This document shows, piece by piece, positions 8,939 through 18,099 of a stretch of 64,000 nt of DNA. The stretch is from Aquibium sp. ELW1220 (lineage in GTDB: Bacteria > Pseudomonadota > Alphaproteobacteria > Rhizobiales > Rhizobiaceae): contig NZ_JAOAOQ010000011.1 in assembly GCF_030398385.1 (NCBI RefSeq), positions 1 through 64,000 of the forward strand. The letters are read 5' to 3'. Each line of letters starts with the position of its first letter. Position 1 is the first letter of the stretch. The position numbers and the translations under genes are program-made. The notes below the pieces were generated by a model that was given only the letters and a program-made list of their open reading frames with translations, was not told where the DNA came from and searched no databases.

Positions 8939-10234
8939 TCACTTCATGGTCAGGGGCAGGAACAGCACGATCGCGGGAAAGACGATCAGCAGGATCAGCC
9001 GGAGAATGTCGGTGAGGACGAAGGGGAAGACGCCCTTGAAGATCGTCACCAGACTGACTTCGCGCGCGATGGTGTTGATGACGAAGACGTTCATGCCGAC
9101 GGGAGGCGTGATCAGGCCGAGTTCGACCGTCATGACGATGATGACGCCGAACCAGATCGGGTCGAAGCCGAGATGGAGGATGACCGGGAAGACGATCGGC
9201 ACGAGGAGAATGATCATGGCCATCGCATCCAGGATGCAGCCCATGAGCAGGAAGAAGGCGAGGATCAGGGCCAGCGTGCCGTAGGCGCCGAAGTCGAGCG
9301 CGACGAGGAAGGCGGTGATCTTCTGGGGCGTCTGGGTGATGGCGAGGAAATAGCCGAACAGCACCGCGCCGATGAGGATGGTGTAGATCGCAACGGAGGT
9401 GCGCAGCGCCTCGATCAGGCTGTCCATGATCTTGTTCAGGTTCAGCCGGCCGCGCAGCACGCCGATCAGGCAGGTGAGGACGGAGCCCACGGCGGCGGCT
9501 TCGGTGGCGGTGGCGATGCCGAGATACATCGAGCCGATGATGGCGATGAACAGGATCAGCACCGCCCAGACGTCGCGCAACGACTGCACGGCATCGCGGA
9601 TCACGAAACGCTCGCCCGGCGGTAGCGAGCGGCCATAGGCGACGCGCACGGTCAGCATGTACATGATGACCGCCAGCGCGCCGGGAATGATGCCGGCGAC
9701 GAAGAGCTTTCCGACGTCCTGCTCGGTGATGTAGGCATAGACGGCCAGCACCACCGATGGCGGGATGAGGATGCCGAGCGTTCCGCCAGCCGCGATGACC
9801 CCGCTCGACACCTCGTTGGAATAGCCGACGCGCCGCATCTCGGGCAGCGCGATCTTGGTCATGGTCGCGGCCGTTGCGACAGACGAGCCGCAGATCGCGG
9901 CGAAGCCGCCGCAGGCGGCGATGGTGGACAGGGCCATGCCGCCCTTCAGGAAGCCCAGCCACGCATGGCCGGCCCGGAACAGTTCCCGCGACATGCCCGA
10001 ATTGGTCGCGAAGACGCCCATCAGGATGAAGAAGGGAATGAGACTCAGGTTGAAGTCGCTGATCACCCGGATCGGCGACTGCGCGAGCAGATTGAGCGCC
10101 GGCTTGATGCCGGTGATGGCAGCGAAGCCGCCGACGCCGACGAGGCCCATGGCCACCCCGATCGGGACGCGCAGCGCCATCATGGCGAACAGGACGACGA
10201 ATCCGGCTACGGCGACGAAATCAGCGTTCGACAT
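8939..10234 (-). CDS. dctM: TRAP transporter large permease (DctM)
   Basis: 431 aa inner-membrane protein with about 12 hydrophobic segments. It forms the translocation channel of a sodium- or proton-driven tripartite (TRAP) importer. Family patterns seen are the N-terminal VGLVGVGGFAAITG region, the SGMSRELFRAG loop, CGSSVATAATMTKIALPEM and the PPSVVLAVYA segment, plus a C-terminal PPVGMNVFVIN. The gene overlaps dctQ by 14 bp. Confidence 0.95.
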   Translation of the reverse strand: MSNADFVAVAGFVVLFAMMALRVPIGVAMGLVGVGGFAAITGIKPALNLLAQSPIRVISDFNLSLIPFFILMGVFATNSGMSRELFRAGHAWLGFLKGGMALSTIAACGGFAAICGSSVATAATMTKIALPEMRRVGYSNEVSSGVIAAGGTLGILIPPSVVLAVYAYITEQDVGKLFVAGIIPGALAVIMYMLTVRVAYGRSLPPGERFVIRDAVQSLRDVWAVLILFIAIIGSMYLGIATATEAAAVGSVLTCLIGVLRGRLNLNKIMDSLIEALRTSVAIYTILIGAVLFGYFLAITQTPQKITAFLVALDFGAYGTLALILAFFLLMGCILDAMAMIILLVPIVFPVILHLGFDPIWFGVIIVMTVELGLITPPVGMNVFVINTIAREVSLVTIFKGVFPFVLTDILRLILLIVFPAIVLFLPLTMK

Positions 10235-10766
10235 CGGTCTTTCCGGTGCGCGCAGCCTGCTCGGCCGCGTCGAAATGGTCGAGCGAGCCGCGCCCGGCGG
10301 CGATGATGACGATGCGCGCCAGGGCCGTGAAGACAGCCACCGTCGCGCCGGCGCAGATCAGCGCCAGGAAGGGCCAGGCCGGCAGCCGTAGGTCGAAGGT
10401 CGCCTCGCCGCTGCGGAAGGCGCTCATCACGCGGTCGAACATCTTCCAGGACAAGAGCACGGTGAAGACGAGAAGCACCGTCCAGGCGATCAGGTCGACG
10501 ATTCGCCGCATCAGCGGCGGCATCAGCTCCACGAAGATGTCGACCTTGATGTGCGAGCCGCGGAACGCCACGCTGGCGAATCCCCACATGATGGCGACGC
10601 CGAGCATGAGGCGCGAGATGTCGAAGGCCTCGGGGATCGGCGAGGCGAATCCGTAGCGCCCGATGGCGGACGCCACGACCAGCAGGGTGATCGCGGCGAG
10701 GAAAAGGCCGGCGATCCGGTCGATCGCCAGCGAGAATCGTTCCAGAGCCCTGATGAGAGCGTCCAT
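10221..10766 (-). CDS. dctQ: TRAP transporter small permease (DctQ)
   Basis: 181 aa with four predicted membrane helices and the DctQ pattern around GRYGFASPIPEAFDISRLM and AFRGSHIKVDIFVELMP. It is the small membrane subunit that pairs with DctM. The ATG at 10766 gives MDALIRALERF, the usual N-terminus; an 18-residue longer form would run into the palindrome before the gene. The 3' end overlaps dctM. Confidence 0.92.
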   Translation of the reverse strand: MDALIRALERFSLAIDRIAGLFLAAITLLVVASAIGRYGFASPIPEAFDISRLMLGVAIMWGFASVAFRGSHIKVDIFVELMPPLMRRIVDLIAWTVLLVFTVLLSWKMFDRVMSAFRSGEATFDLRLPAWPFLALICAGATVAVFTALARIVIIAAGRGSLDHFDAAEQAARTGKTDVER

Positions 10767-10789
10767 GCGGGTCAGCCGTTTTCGATGGA

Positions 10790-10817
10790 GAGGAGCCGGC
10801 CCCGGGGCCGGCTCCTC
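10790..10817. other. Perfect 28-bp palindrome between dctP and dctQ
   Basis: Two 14-bp arms (GAGGAGCCGGCCCC and its exact complement) without a spacer, 9 bp after the dctP stop. No T-run follows, so it is more likely an RNA-stabilising or attenuating hairpin that lets the binding protein be made in excess over the permeases. Confidence 0.6.
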
Positions 10818-10826
10818 CATTCCGGA

Positions 10827-11843
10827 TCAGTAACGCGAGTTGTTGCTCTCGAGCGCCGCGACGAAGTCGGCGTAGATCTTCTCGGGATCGCCGCCTGCCT
10901 TGGTGACGTCGGCCTTCCAGGAATCGATCAGCGGCTGTGCCGCGTCGCGCCAGAGCTGCACCTCGGCATCCGTCGGCTTGTAAAGCTCATGCTCGCCGGA
11001 ATCGATCATCTTCTGGCGGCCGGAATATTCGTTGTCGGCCCAGCCGGTGGAGAACTGCTTCGACCACTCCGGCGTGCAGTGATCGTCGATGACCTTCTTG
11101 TCCTCCGGCGCGAGGCCATTGTAGGTGTCCTTGTTGAAAAGGAGCATCTGCGAGGAAAGATAGAAGGGCATGTCGAGGTGATACTTCACCTCCGAGTCGA
11201 TGCCGAAGATGTAGATCGAGTTCCAGGGGAAGGTCATCGCGTCCGCGGTGCCCTTGGCGATCGCCTCGCGGGCCTCCGGCGCCGGCACCTGGACGCTCGC
11301 GCCGCCGAGCTGGCTGACGAAGCGGGCCATGGTGGCATGGGCCGGGCGAATGTTCTTGCCCTTGACGTCGGCCGGAACCTTGATCGGGGTCTTGGAGTGC
11401 ATCGTGCCGGGATCATGCGGATTGATCAGGCAGAAGAAGACGTCCTTCATCTCCGTTTCGGCGATCGGGTCGTACCATTCGTGCAGCGCCTTGGCGCCGT
11501 CCTTGGCGTTGGTCGCCTGGAAGGGGATTTCGGCGAGGCTGTAGATCGGGAAACGCCCGGCCTGATAGCCCGGATTGGTGTAGCTGATGTCGACGATGCC
11601 GTCGCGCGCCATGTCGTAGTGGTCCGGCGCGGCGCCGAGCTGCTGCGCGGGGAAGATGGTGATGTTGATGCGGCCGTTGGAGGCCTGCTTGATCGATTCG
11701 GCCCAGGGCTCGATGCCGAGGGTCTGGATCGGGTGGGTCGCCGGCACCCAGTGCGAGAGGCGCAGCTCGACTTCCGCCGCCTGCGCGGCGAATGCGGTCA
11801 TGGATATGGATGCGGCAAGAGCCGCTACGGTCTGACGATTCAT
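10827..11843 (-). CDS. dctP: TRAP transporter periplasmic substrate-binding protein (DctP family)
   Basis: 338 aa. An N-terminal signal peptide (MNRQTVAALAASISMTAFAAQAA) precedes a DctP domain. The region GKNIRPAHATMARFVSQLG supplies the conserved arginine that usually salt-bridges the carboxylate of the ligand, followed by the family block PEAREAIAKGTADAMTFPW. The ligand is therefore probably an organic acid; the surrounding genes suggest an aromatic one. The ATG at 11843 has a strong AGGGAGGAAG ribosome-binding site. It is first in the operon dctP-dctQ-dctM-DUF3237-marR. Confidence 0.93.
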   Translation of the reverse strand: MNRQTVAALAASISMTAFAAQAAEVELRLSHWVPATHPIQTLGIEPWAESIKQASNGRINITIFPAQQLGAAPDHYDMARDGIVDISYTNPGYQAGRFPIYSLAEIPFQATNAKDGAKALHEWYDPIAETEMKDVFFCLINPHDPGTMHSKTPIKVPADVKGKNIRPAHATMARFVSQLGGASVQVPAPEAREAIAKGTADAMTFPWNSIYIFGIDSEVKYHLDMPFYLSSQMLLFNKDTYNGLAPEDKKVIDDHCTPEWSKQFSTGWADNEYSGRQKMIDSGEHELYKPTDAEVQLWRDAAQPLIDSWKADVTKAGGDPEKIYADFVAALESNNSRY

Positions 11844-11918
11844 TGGTCTTCCTCCCTTTTCATCATACTGACAGGGGTCGGGCGATCGCGCCAGCCCCGT
11901 GCTTGAATGACGCGAGAA

Positions 11919-11942
11919 CGTTATGGTATGTAACAATATAAT
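11919..11942. promoter_or_regulatory. Crotonase promoter with inverted-repeat operator (site 2)
   Basis: CGTTATGGTATGTAACA (11919-11935) has the half-sites GTTAT and GTAAC at the same spacing as site 1 at 4494-4510. It directly precedes a perfect TATAAT (11937-11942) that serves the crotonase on +. The site lies in the divergent region shared with dctP, so one bound repressor could control both units. Confidence 0.68.
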
Positions 11943-11990
11943 CAAGAGGAATTTTCTGCTGGCCGACGGCTGCAGGGGGAGAAGAAGCGC

Positions 11991-12785
11991 ATGAATTCCA
12001 CCGCCGATGCCGCAGTCGCGTCCGATCGCGCCATGCTGGTCGAGATCCGCGACACGATCGCGGTCCTGTCCTTCAACCGCCCCGACAAGCGCAATGCGAT
12101 CAACGACATGCTGCTGGACGAGCTTCGCGACTTCTTCTCGAAGCCGCCGAAGGGCGTCCGCGCGGTGGTGCTGCAGGGGCTGGGCGGCCATTTCTCGGCC
12201 GGCCTCGACCTGTCGGAACAGTCGCGCCGCGAGCCCGAACAGGTGCTCTACCATTCGCGCAGCTGGCATGCGGTGATGGAACTGATGCAGTTCGGCGGGC
12301 TGCCGATCGTCTCGGTGCTGACCGGGGCGGTGATGGGCGGCGGCCTCGAGATCGCGGCGGCCACACATGTGCGGGTCGCCGAACCTTCCGCGATGTTCCA
12401 GCTGCCGGAAGGCAAGCGCGGCATCTTCGTCGGCGGGGGCGCGACGGTCCGCGTCGGGCGCATCATCGGTCCGGACCGGATGACCGAGATGATGCTGACC
12501 GGGCGTCGCTACGATGCGCAGGACGGGCTGCGGCTCGGCCTCTCGCACTATCTCGTCGAGCCGGGCGAGGGGCTTGCGAAAGCGCTGAAGCTGGCGGCGG
12601 AGATCGCGTCGAATGCGACGCTGGTCAACTACCTGATCATCCAGGCCATTTCGCGCATCGACGACATGTCGCGCGCCGACGGTCTGTTTGCCGAAAGCCT
12701 CAGCGCAGCGCTGTCGCAGTCGGGCGCCGATGCGCTGGAAGGCCTCAACGCCTTCCTGGAGAAGCGCAAGCCCAGCTTCAGGTGA
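11991..12785 (+). CDS. Crotonase/enoyl-CoA hydratase family protein
   Basis: 264 aa crotonase fold. The oxyanion-hole strands are visible: GHFSAGLDLSE near residue 65 and GAVMGGGLEIAAATH near 108, with FQLPEGKRGIFVGGGATVR following. Members hydrate or cleave enoyl-CoA thioesters; next to a feruloyl-CoA-synthetase-like enzyme the natural guess is hydration or chain shortening of a cinnamoyl-CoA. It is not close to the well-known Pseudomonas hydroxycinnamoyl-CoA hydratase-lyase in its active-site segments, so the exact reaction is open. ATG at 11991 with a purine-rich GGGGGAGAAG upstream. Divergent from the TRAP operon. Confidence 0.85.
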   Translation: MNSTADAAVASDRAMLVEIRDTIAVLSFNRPDKRNAINDMLLDELRDFFSKPPKGVRAVVLQGLGGHFSAGLDLSEQSRREPEQVLYHSRSWHAVMELMQFGGLPIVSVLTGAVMGGGLEIAAATHVRVAEPSAMFQLPEGKRGIFVGGGATVRVGRIIGPDRMTEMMLTGRRYDAQDGLRLGLSHYLVEPGEGLAKALKLAAEIASNATLVNYLIIQAISRIDDMSRADGLFAESLSAALSQSGADALEGLNAFLEKRKPSFR

Positions 12786-12837
12786 AGCCGTCGGCGCGGC
12801 CGCACGCTGCCGCGACCGTCGTGATGCAGATCTCGGC

Positions 12838-13377
12838 TCAGTGCCCGGTGCCGTGGGCCTTTTCACCGTCGGCCGTGAATGTCGGGCGATTCTTGCCGCC
12901 TTTGGCGTCGCGACGCTTCAGCGCGTTGTCGCGGATCTGCTCCTTGGTCAGATAGTCGACCTGTTCGATCATGACCTCGTAGACCAGATCGTTTCCGACC
13001 CGCTTGTTGATGCTGTCCTTGAGCCCGTTGCGCATCGCGTCGAGGTCGACTCCTGCGACCCGGGAGAAGTCGATCGACGGGTTCGAGAAAAGGTAGGTAT
13101 AGACCTCGTCGACCAGGATGGTGTCGATGGGCAGCGCGAGCTTCTTCAGCTTCTCGACGTCGGCGGCATAGACGAACTTCGACAGGAAGTAGCCCTTCAC
13201 GGTGCCTTCCTGCACCACCGGAACCGACAGCATGTCGGTCTTCACGAATTCCAGCTTGCCGTTGTAGGGCGAATCGCCCTCGACGACGGGCTGCTCGCCG
13301 TTCATCGAGTAGGACATGAAGATCGTCCCGATCGTGACGCCGATGATCCAGACCGCCGCTACGATGAACTTGATCAT
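12838..13377 (-). CDS. Conserved flagellar-locus protein with one N-terminal membrane segment
   Basis: 179 aa. MIKFIVAAVWIIGVTIGTIFMSY is an N-terminal membrane anchor; the rest is soluble and likely periplasmic, with segments GKLEFVKTDMLSVPVV and GYFLSKFVYAADVEKL and a basic C-terminus. I do not recognise the family. Size and layout recall FliL-type or PilO-like membrane proteins, but no signature supports this. Its start overlaps the upstream FlgN-like gene by 4 bp (ATGA), making it the last gene of the flgJ unit, so a flagellar assembly or motor role is probable. Confidence 0.75.
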   Translation of the reverse strand: MIKFIVAAVWIIGVTIGTIFMSYSMNGEQPVVEGDSPYNGKLEFVKTDMLSVPVVQEGTVKGYFLSKFVYAADVEKLKKLALPIDTILVDEVYTYLFSNPSIDFSRVAGVDLDAMRNGLKDSINKRVGNDLVYEVMIEQVDYLTKEQIRDNALKRRDAKGGKNRPTFTADGEKAHGTGH

Positions 13378-13799
13378 GCCGAGCGCATCCTAGTGAAGGC
13401 GTCCGAACCGTAGGTGCCGTCCGCTTCGGACTGTTCGATCGCATCCTGGATCAGCCCGGCCACCTCCGTTACCGCCTTCAGGTGGGCGGCGATGGCGGCC
13501 TGGTTCTCGGCCAGCTTGCCGCGCAGGCGGATGATGCCGTCGCGGTTGGCCTGCAGCACGTCCGGCCTGATGTCGCGCACCGCCTTGTTGAGTTCGTAGA
13601 GATAGCGGCTCTTTCGGTCGTTCGAGGCCTGCAGGTCGAAGGTCACGTCGGTGCGGATGGACCTGGTCTCGACCTCGACGGCCTCCTCGATGCGCGCGAT
13701 GATGCCGGGGAGGCTGGCGCCGCGCAGTCCCGCCTGCGGATCGGCGCGCGGGCGCGGAACGTTCGCGGGAACCTGGGAGTAGAGGTCGTGTTCGCTCAT
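13374..13799 (-). CDS. FlgN-like helical protein in the flagellar locus
   Basis: 141 aa, no signal or membrane segment. Residues about 30-130 are long amphipathic helices with a leucine/alanine-rich end (NRDGIIRLRGKLAENQAAIAAHLKAV), which is the size and shape of FlgN, the export chaperone for hook-filament junction proteins FlgK and FlgL. The locus has flgK and flgL but no other recognisable flgN, supporting the idea. The sequence match is weak, so this is a candidate only. It follows flgJ by 20 bp and overlaps the next gene by 4 bp. Confidence 0.6.
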   Translation of the reverse strand: MSEHDLYSQVPANVPRPRADPQAGLRGASLPGIIARIEEAVEVETRSIRTDVTFDLQASNDRKSRYLYELNKAVRDIRPDVLQANRDGIIRLRGKLAENQAAIAAHLKAVTEVAGLIQDAIEQSEADGTYGSDAFTRMRSA

Positions 13800-13819
13800 C
13801 GCTCCGGTCCTTCCGATCG

Positions 13820-14383
13820 TCAGCGACCGGCCGTCACGCCGCCGGTGGCGTCACCCGCGAGGTCGACGACGCTGCGCATGATGTTGCGCTGGATCTCGTG
13901 CACCATGGCCACGGAGAGCAGCGACTGCGTGTCGGCATGCTCCGTTCCTTCCGGATCGCCGTCGACGCCGCCCACGGGAATGCGCCGGTCCTGCGCCATG
14001 TAATAATCGCCGAGCACGCGGTCGGCGATGCCGATGCCGCCGGCCTTGGCCATCTGCTGCCCGAGTTCCTGGGCAAGGAAGCTCTTCCACATGTCACCGG
14101 CTATGCCGCCGCCGTAGACGCTCTCGGCGTCCTGCGGAAGCATGGACTGCAGGAAGGTCTGCAGCACCATGGCCTCGAACTTCTGGAACGCCTCGGGCGC
14201 CTGGCCGCGGTTCGAGACGGTGACGCCGCGCATGCCCGCAAGGTCTCCGGGAACCTCGAAGCCGGCCGTGGCGGCGGCCTTGTCGACGAATGCCGCAAGC
14301 CGTGCCCGTGCGGCTTCCAGCGCCTGCGGCTCTGCCGCGCGGGCCACGTCCATGATGATGTCGCTCGGCGGTGAGATGCTCAC
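13820..14383 (-). CDS. flgJ: Rod-binding protein, FlgJ N-terminal type
   Basis: 187 aa. It carries only the rod-binding (Rod-cap) domain: FQKFEAMVLQTFLQSMLP and GGGIAGDMWKSFLAQELGQQMAKAGGIGIAD. The muramidase domain found at the C-terminus of enterobacterial FlgJ is absent; a separate transglycosylase gene lies at 24126-24683. The start is GTG at 14383, because the sequence SISPPSDIIMDVARAA matches the usual N-terminus of Rhizobiales homologues. A CAAG-type promoter element lies upstream at 14419-14446. Confidence 0.88.
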   Translation of the reverse strand: MSISPPSDIIMDVARAAEPQALEAARARLAAFVDKAAATAGFEVPGDLAGMRGVTVSNRGQAPEAFQKFEAMVLQTFLQSMLPQDAESVYGGGIAGDMWKSFLAQELGQQMAKAGGIGIADRVLGDYYMAQDRRIPVGGVDGDPEGTEHADTQSLLSVAMVHEIQRNIMRSVVDLAGDATGGVTAGR

Positions 14384-14418
14384 GGGAGGCCTTCTTGGAC
14401 GGTTTCGCTGCGTGTTTT

Positions 14419-14446
14419 TTCGCAGACCAAGCTTGCCGCAGGCTTA
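14419..14446 (-). promoter_or_regulatory. CAAG-type flagellar promoter element before flgJ (weak copy)
   Basis: On the coding strand TAAGCCTGCGGCAAG, then 9 bp, then CGAA where other copies have CTAG or CTAT. The first half-site AAG and the second CAAG are 11 bp apart. The element ends about 48 bp before the flgJ GTG. It overlaps the last bases of the upstream gene. Confidence 0.45.
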
Positions 14447-14851
14447 CCCGCCGGATTCGCCCCTGGACGGCGGCAAGCCAAGCAGCCGCTCGACCGTCTC
14501 CAGTGCATTCCGTTCCTCGGTCGCGCGCTCCTCGACGCGCAGGGCTGCCCGGTAATCCTGGCCGATACGGTCGGTCCGCACGGTCTCCGCAGCGATCTTC
14601 TGCGCCTCCTGGCGCGCCGACTCGAGATGGCGGTCTCGCTTGTCGTGCGCCTTCACGATGGCGCGTTCGTAGAGGTCCGGGAACAGCCGCGACAGGGATG
14701 TGTCGCCCGCTTTACCCGAAGCGATCTCGGCGGCTTCCGCTTCGGCCGCGTGCGCGGCACGCAGTTCGTTGGCGCGGCGCATCTCGTGCATCGCCTTCAG
14801 CTGTTCCTGGACGCGCAGGATGCGCTTCAGCCGGTCGGAGCGGCTCGCCAT
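14444..14851 (-). CDS. FliJ-like coiled-coil protein
   Basis: 135 aa, almost entirely helical and rich in Ala, Glu and Arg, with heptad-like spacing (LKRILRVQEQLKAMHEMRRANELRAA and a second helix near 70-120). Length and character fit FliJ, the rod-like protein that links the export ATPase FliI to FlhA. No other fliJ is seen near fliI. The position directly downstream of fliR (stop TAG at 14853) and upstream of flgJ is consistent with an export-apparatus part. Sequence identity to FliJ cannot be judged by eye. Confidence 0.6.
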   Translation of the reverse strand: MASRSDRLKRILRVQEQLKAMHEMRRANELRAAHAAEAEAAEIASGKAGDTSLSRLFPDLYERAIVKAHDKRDRHLESARQEAQKIAAETVRTDRIGQDYRAALRVEERATEERNALETVERLLGLPPSRGESGG

Positions 14852-14852
14852 G

Positions 14853-15605
14853 CTACCGTCCCACCGTCATCGGAACGAAGCCCTCCGCAAACAGCCTGAG
14901 CAGCGGCCCGATGCCGAGATACATCAGGAGCAATCCGCCGACGAGCACGAAGGGCAGCGAGATGAAGTAGATCGGGATCTGCGGCGTCAGCTTGTTGAGG
15001 AGCCCGACCGCCAGGTTGACGACGATGCCGTAGGCGATGAAGGGGCTGCCGAGCTGGACCATGACCATGAAGCTCTGTCCGAGCGTGTCGACGAGGTCCG
15101 TGAGCGCCGAACCGGGGTTGAACAGCAGGTCCGGCGGGGCGACGCGGTAGGAGTTGACGAGCGCCTTCACCACGTCGTGGTGAAAGTTCATGATGAAGAG
15201 CAGCATCAGAGCCGAGAAGGTGATGAGATTGGTGATCGCCGCCTGCGCGTCGTTCTCCTCAACCGCCCCGGTGACCATGTTTCCGTAGCCGGTCATCATG
15301 GCGATGGTCGAGCCCATGAACTGCAGCGCTAGCACGTAGACGCGGGTGACGAGGCCGATCAGCGCGCCGATCAGGAGTTCCGAGACGACCAGTCCCGCCA
15401 GCACCGCCGGTTCGCGCGAGACGAAGGGCGTCAGGCTGTCCCACAGGTGCACGGTGATGGCGAAGGTGGCGCCGATCGCCACGAAGAGCCGCACCTGGAA
15501 CGGCACCCGCGCGCTCGAAAGGCCGGGCATGATCATGAAGCAGGCGCCGACGCGGCAGAAGGCCAGGAAGGCTGCGAGGATGATCTGGTCGCTGGGCAGG
15601 ATCAC
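14853..15605 (-). CDS. fliR: Flagellar export apparatus membrane protein FliR
   Basis: 250 aa with about six hydrophobic segments, the normal FliR size. FliR forms, with FliP and FliQ, the export gate inside the MS ring. Patterns: [24 protein letters not shown] at the N-terminus, the central [19 protein letters not shown], and the C-terminal [21 protein letters not shown]. The start is GTG at 15605, overlapping the flhA stop as GTGA. Confidence 0.95.
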   Translation of the reverse strand: MILPSDQIILAAFLAFCRVGACFMIMPGLSSARVPFQVRLFVAIGATFAITVHLWDSLTPFVSREPAVLAGLVVSELLIGALIGLVTRVYVLALQFMGSTIAMMTGYGNMVTGAVEENDAQAAITNLITFSALMLLFIMNFHHDVVKALVNSYRVAPPDLLFNPGSALTDLVDTLGQSFMVMVQLGSPFIAYGIVVNLAVGLLNKLTPQIPIYFISLPFVLVGGLLLMYLGIGPLLRLFAEGFVPMTVGR

Positions 15606-17692
15606 GAGAAGGAACCGAGAACGCGAATCTCGACGCCCTTGGCGATCTCGACATGCGACAGGACGGGCAGCGTCGGGAAGAAGCGCTCGATGATCATGCG
15701 CACGTAGGGTCGCGCGTCCGGAGCCGTGACGATGACGAAGCGCTCGCCTGAATCGAAATGCTTCCGGACGACCTTCGCCGCTTCCTGACCGAACTCCTCG
15801 AGCAGGCGCGGGTCGATGTCGAACTCGCGAATCTCGCCCTTGGCGTCGCGCTTGAGCGACTGGTGGAAGGCGAGGTCCCAGCGGTTGCCGAGGCGCAGCA
15901 CCTTGAGCACGCCGCCAGCGGTCAGGTCGCCGCAGATCTGCTGCGACATGCGGATCCGCACGTGCTCGACGATCTGCTCGGTGCGGCGGACATGCGGCGC
16001 GATCTCGGCGATCGCCTCGATGATCAGGTGCAGGTTGCGGATCGACACGCGCTCGGCCAGCAGCAGCTTCAGCACCGCCTGAAGGCCGGGATAGGAGATG
16101 TGCGACGAACAGATTTCGTCGGCGAGCTTCTTGTATTCCGGGTCGAGCCGCTCGATCAGCGCCTTCATGTCCTTGTAGGACAGGAGCTGCGGCAGATTGT
16201 TGCGGATCACCTCGGAGAGATGCGTCAGCAGGACCGAGAGATTGTCGGCGTAGGCGTAGTTGTCGCGCTTCAGGTCCTCGGCGAAGGTTTCCGGGACCGA
16301 ATAGGCGCGCATGCCGAAGGCCGGCTCGCGCACCTCCTCGCCTGGCATGTCCGGCGGCTGGTTGCCGCCGAGCAGAACCATGACCTCGCCCACCCGCATC
16401 TGGTACTCGGCCACCACGGTGCCGTGGATCTTGATCTGGTAGGCCTTGGGCGGGATGGCGAAGTCGTCGGTCAGCCGCACCTCCGGCACCACGAAGCCGT
16501 AGTCGAGCGCGAACTTCTTGCGCATCTTGCCCATGCGGAAGGCGAGTTCCTGGTGGGAAGTGAGCAGCCGGGTCGACAGCTGCTTGCCGATCAGCAGTTC
16601 GATCTCGGCGGTCTTGAGCGACGACTTGACCGAGTTCTTGTCCTCCTGGACCTTTTCGGCCTCCTTCTGCTGCGAGGCGGCCGCCTCGGCCTCGCTGCGG
16701 CGCCTGGCGCGCTGCGGGATCACGTAGGCGACGAGGCTCAGCGCCACCGCCAGTGCCATGAAGGGAAGGAAGGGCAGGCCTGGCACGATGGCTAGCCCCA
16801 GCAGCAGCGCGGCCGCCACGTAGAGCGCGCGCGGATAGGCGGCGAGCTGACCCATGACAGCCTGGTTCGCCGCGCCGCGGGTGCCGCCCTTGGAGACGAG
16901 AAGGCCGGCGGCGAGCGAAACGATCAGCGCCGGGATCTGCGTCACCAGACCGTCGCCGACCGAGAGCTTGACGAAGACGTCAGCCGCCTCGCCGATGCTC
17001 ATGCCGTGCCGGCCGTAGCCGATCGCGATGCCGCCGACGATGTTGACGGCGGTGATGATCAGGCCGGCGATGGCGTCGCCGCGGACGAATTTCGAGGCGC
17101 CGTCCATCGAGCCGAAGAAGGAGCTTTCCTCCTCCAGTTCGCGGCGACGCGCCTGCGCCTCCTTCTCGTTGATGATGCCCGCGGAGAGATCCGCGTCGAT
17201 CGACATCTGCTTGCCGGGAATGGCATCGAGCGTGAAGCGCGCGCCGACTTCGGCGATGCGCGTCGAACCCTTGGTGATGACGATGAAGTTCACGATCACC
17301 AGGATCAGGAAGACGATCAGGCCGATGACGAAGTCGCCGCTCATCACCAGGTTGGAGAATCCGCCGATCACGTAGCCGGCCGCATGCGTGCCCTCGTTGC
17401 CGTGCGCCAGGATGACGCGCGTGGTGGCGATGTTGAGCGCCAGACGCAGCATGGTCGCCAGCAGGAGGATGGTGGGGAAGGACGAGAAGTCGAGCGGGCG
17501 CGGAATCCACAGCGCCACCATCAGGATCAGGACGGACAGGGCGATCGAGATCGCCAGGCCCATGTCGATCATGAAGGAGGGGATCGGCAGGAACAGCACC
17601 GACAGGATCGTGACGATGCCCATCGCGAAGTAGATGTCGCGGCTGTTGCGCTCGGCCGCGGCCGGTATCGGCGTGATGGTCACGTTGGCCAT
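15602..17692 (-). CDS. flhA: Flagellar export apparatus protein FlhA
   Basis: 696 aa. The N-terminal half has eight membrane helices with the conserved cytoplasmic FHIPEP-type loop (region around [26 protein letters not shown]); the C-terminal half is the cytoplasmic ring domain that receives chaperone-substrate complexes. It powers and selects export of rod, hook and filament proteins. The ATG at 17692 is preceded by a CAAG-type promoter element, so flhA probably starts the unit flhA-fliR-fliJ-like, with further genes downstream. Confidence 0.97.
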   Translation of the reverse strand: MANVTITPIPAAAERNSRDIYFAMGIVTILSVLFLPIPSFMIDMGLAISIALSVLILMVALWIPRPLDFSSFPTILLLATMLRLALNIATTRVILAHGNEGTHAAGYVIGGFSNLVMSGDFVIGLIVFLILVIVNFIVITKGSTRIAEVGARFTLDAIPGKQMSIDADLSAGIINEKEAQARRRELEEESSFFGSMDGASKFVRGDAIAGLIITAVNIVGGIAIGYGRHGMSIGEAADVFVKLSVGDGLVTQIPALIVSLAAGLLVSKGGTRGAANQAVMGQLAAYPRALYVAAALLLGLAIVPGLPFLPFMALAVALSLVAYVIPQRARRRSEAEAAASQQKEAEKVQEDKNSVKSSLKTAEIELLIGKQLSTRLLTSHQELAFRMGKMRKKFALDYGFVVPEVRLTDDFAIPPKAYQIKIHGTVVAEYQMRVGEVMVLLGGNQPPDMPGEEVREPAFGMRAYSVPETFAEDLKRDNYAYADNLSVLLTHLSEVIRNNLPQLLSYKDMKALIERLDPEYKKLADEICSSHISYPGLQAVLKLLLAERVSIRNLHLIIEAIAEIAPHVRRTEQIVEHVRIRMSQQICGDLTAGGVLKVLRLGNRWDLAFHQSLKRDAKGEIREFDIDPRLLEEFGQEAAKVVRKHFDSGERFVIVTAPDARPYVRMIIERFFPTLPVLSHVEIAKGVEIRVLGSFS

Positions 17693-17733
17693 CGGTCAGC
17701 GTCTCTCCTGGCTTTGCCCACAGGCGACGCAGA

Positions 17734-17761
17734 CTAGCGGCGCAAGCTTGCGCGAGGGTGA
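17734..17761 (-). promoter_or_regulatory. CAAG-type flagellar promoter element before flhA
   Basis: Coding strand TCACCCTCGCGCAAG, 9 bp, then CTAG. It ends 41 bp before the flhA ATG with its -10-like CTAG and 54 bp before with its CAAG. A GCGCAAGCTTGCGC inverted repeat overlaps the box. Confidence 0.65.
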
Positions 17762-17798
17762 GCGCGCGGCGCGCGGGCAGGGGCGGGGAGGCGTCCCG

Positions 17799-18065
17799 TC
17801 AGAACCCGTTCTGGATGCGCTGGAAGATGACGTTGGTGAAGGAGGAGAGCTGGGCGCCGACGAAAGGGCCGGACAGCGCCACGGCGAGCAGGATCGAGAT
17901 GATCTTCGGCACGAAGGTAAGCGTGATCTCCTGGACCTGCGTCAGCGCCTGGACCAGCGCGATGGAGACGCCCACGAGCATGGCGACGACCACCGCGGGG
18001 CCGGACGCCAGAAGGACAGTCCAGATGGCATACTGGACGATTTCCAGCGCGTCGATCTCGTTCAT
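17799..18065 (-). CDS. fliQ: Flagellar export apparatus membrane protein FliQ
   Basis: 88 aa, two membrane helices, the normal FliQ size. The pattern SGPAVVVAMLVGVSIALVQALTQVQEITLTFVPKI is the conserved core. Part of the FliPQR export gate. It follows flgD by 34 bp and is separated from flhA by 106 bp that hold the flhA promoter element. Confidence 0.96.
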   Translation of the reverse strand: MNEIDALEIVQYAIWTVLLASGPAVVVAMLVGVSIALVQALTQVQEITLTFVPKIISILLAVALSGPFVGAQLSSFTNVIFQRIQNGF

Positions 18066-18099
18066 GTGGTTCCTCCGGCGCCCGCGGCCCGGTCCCGCG

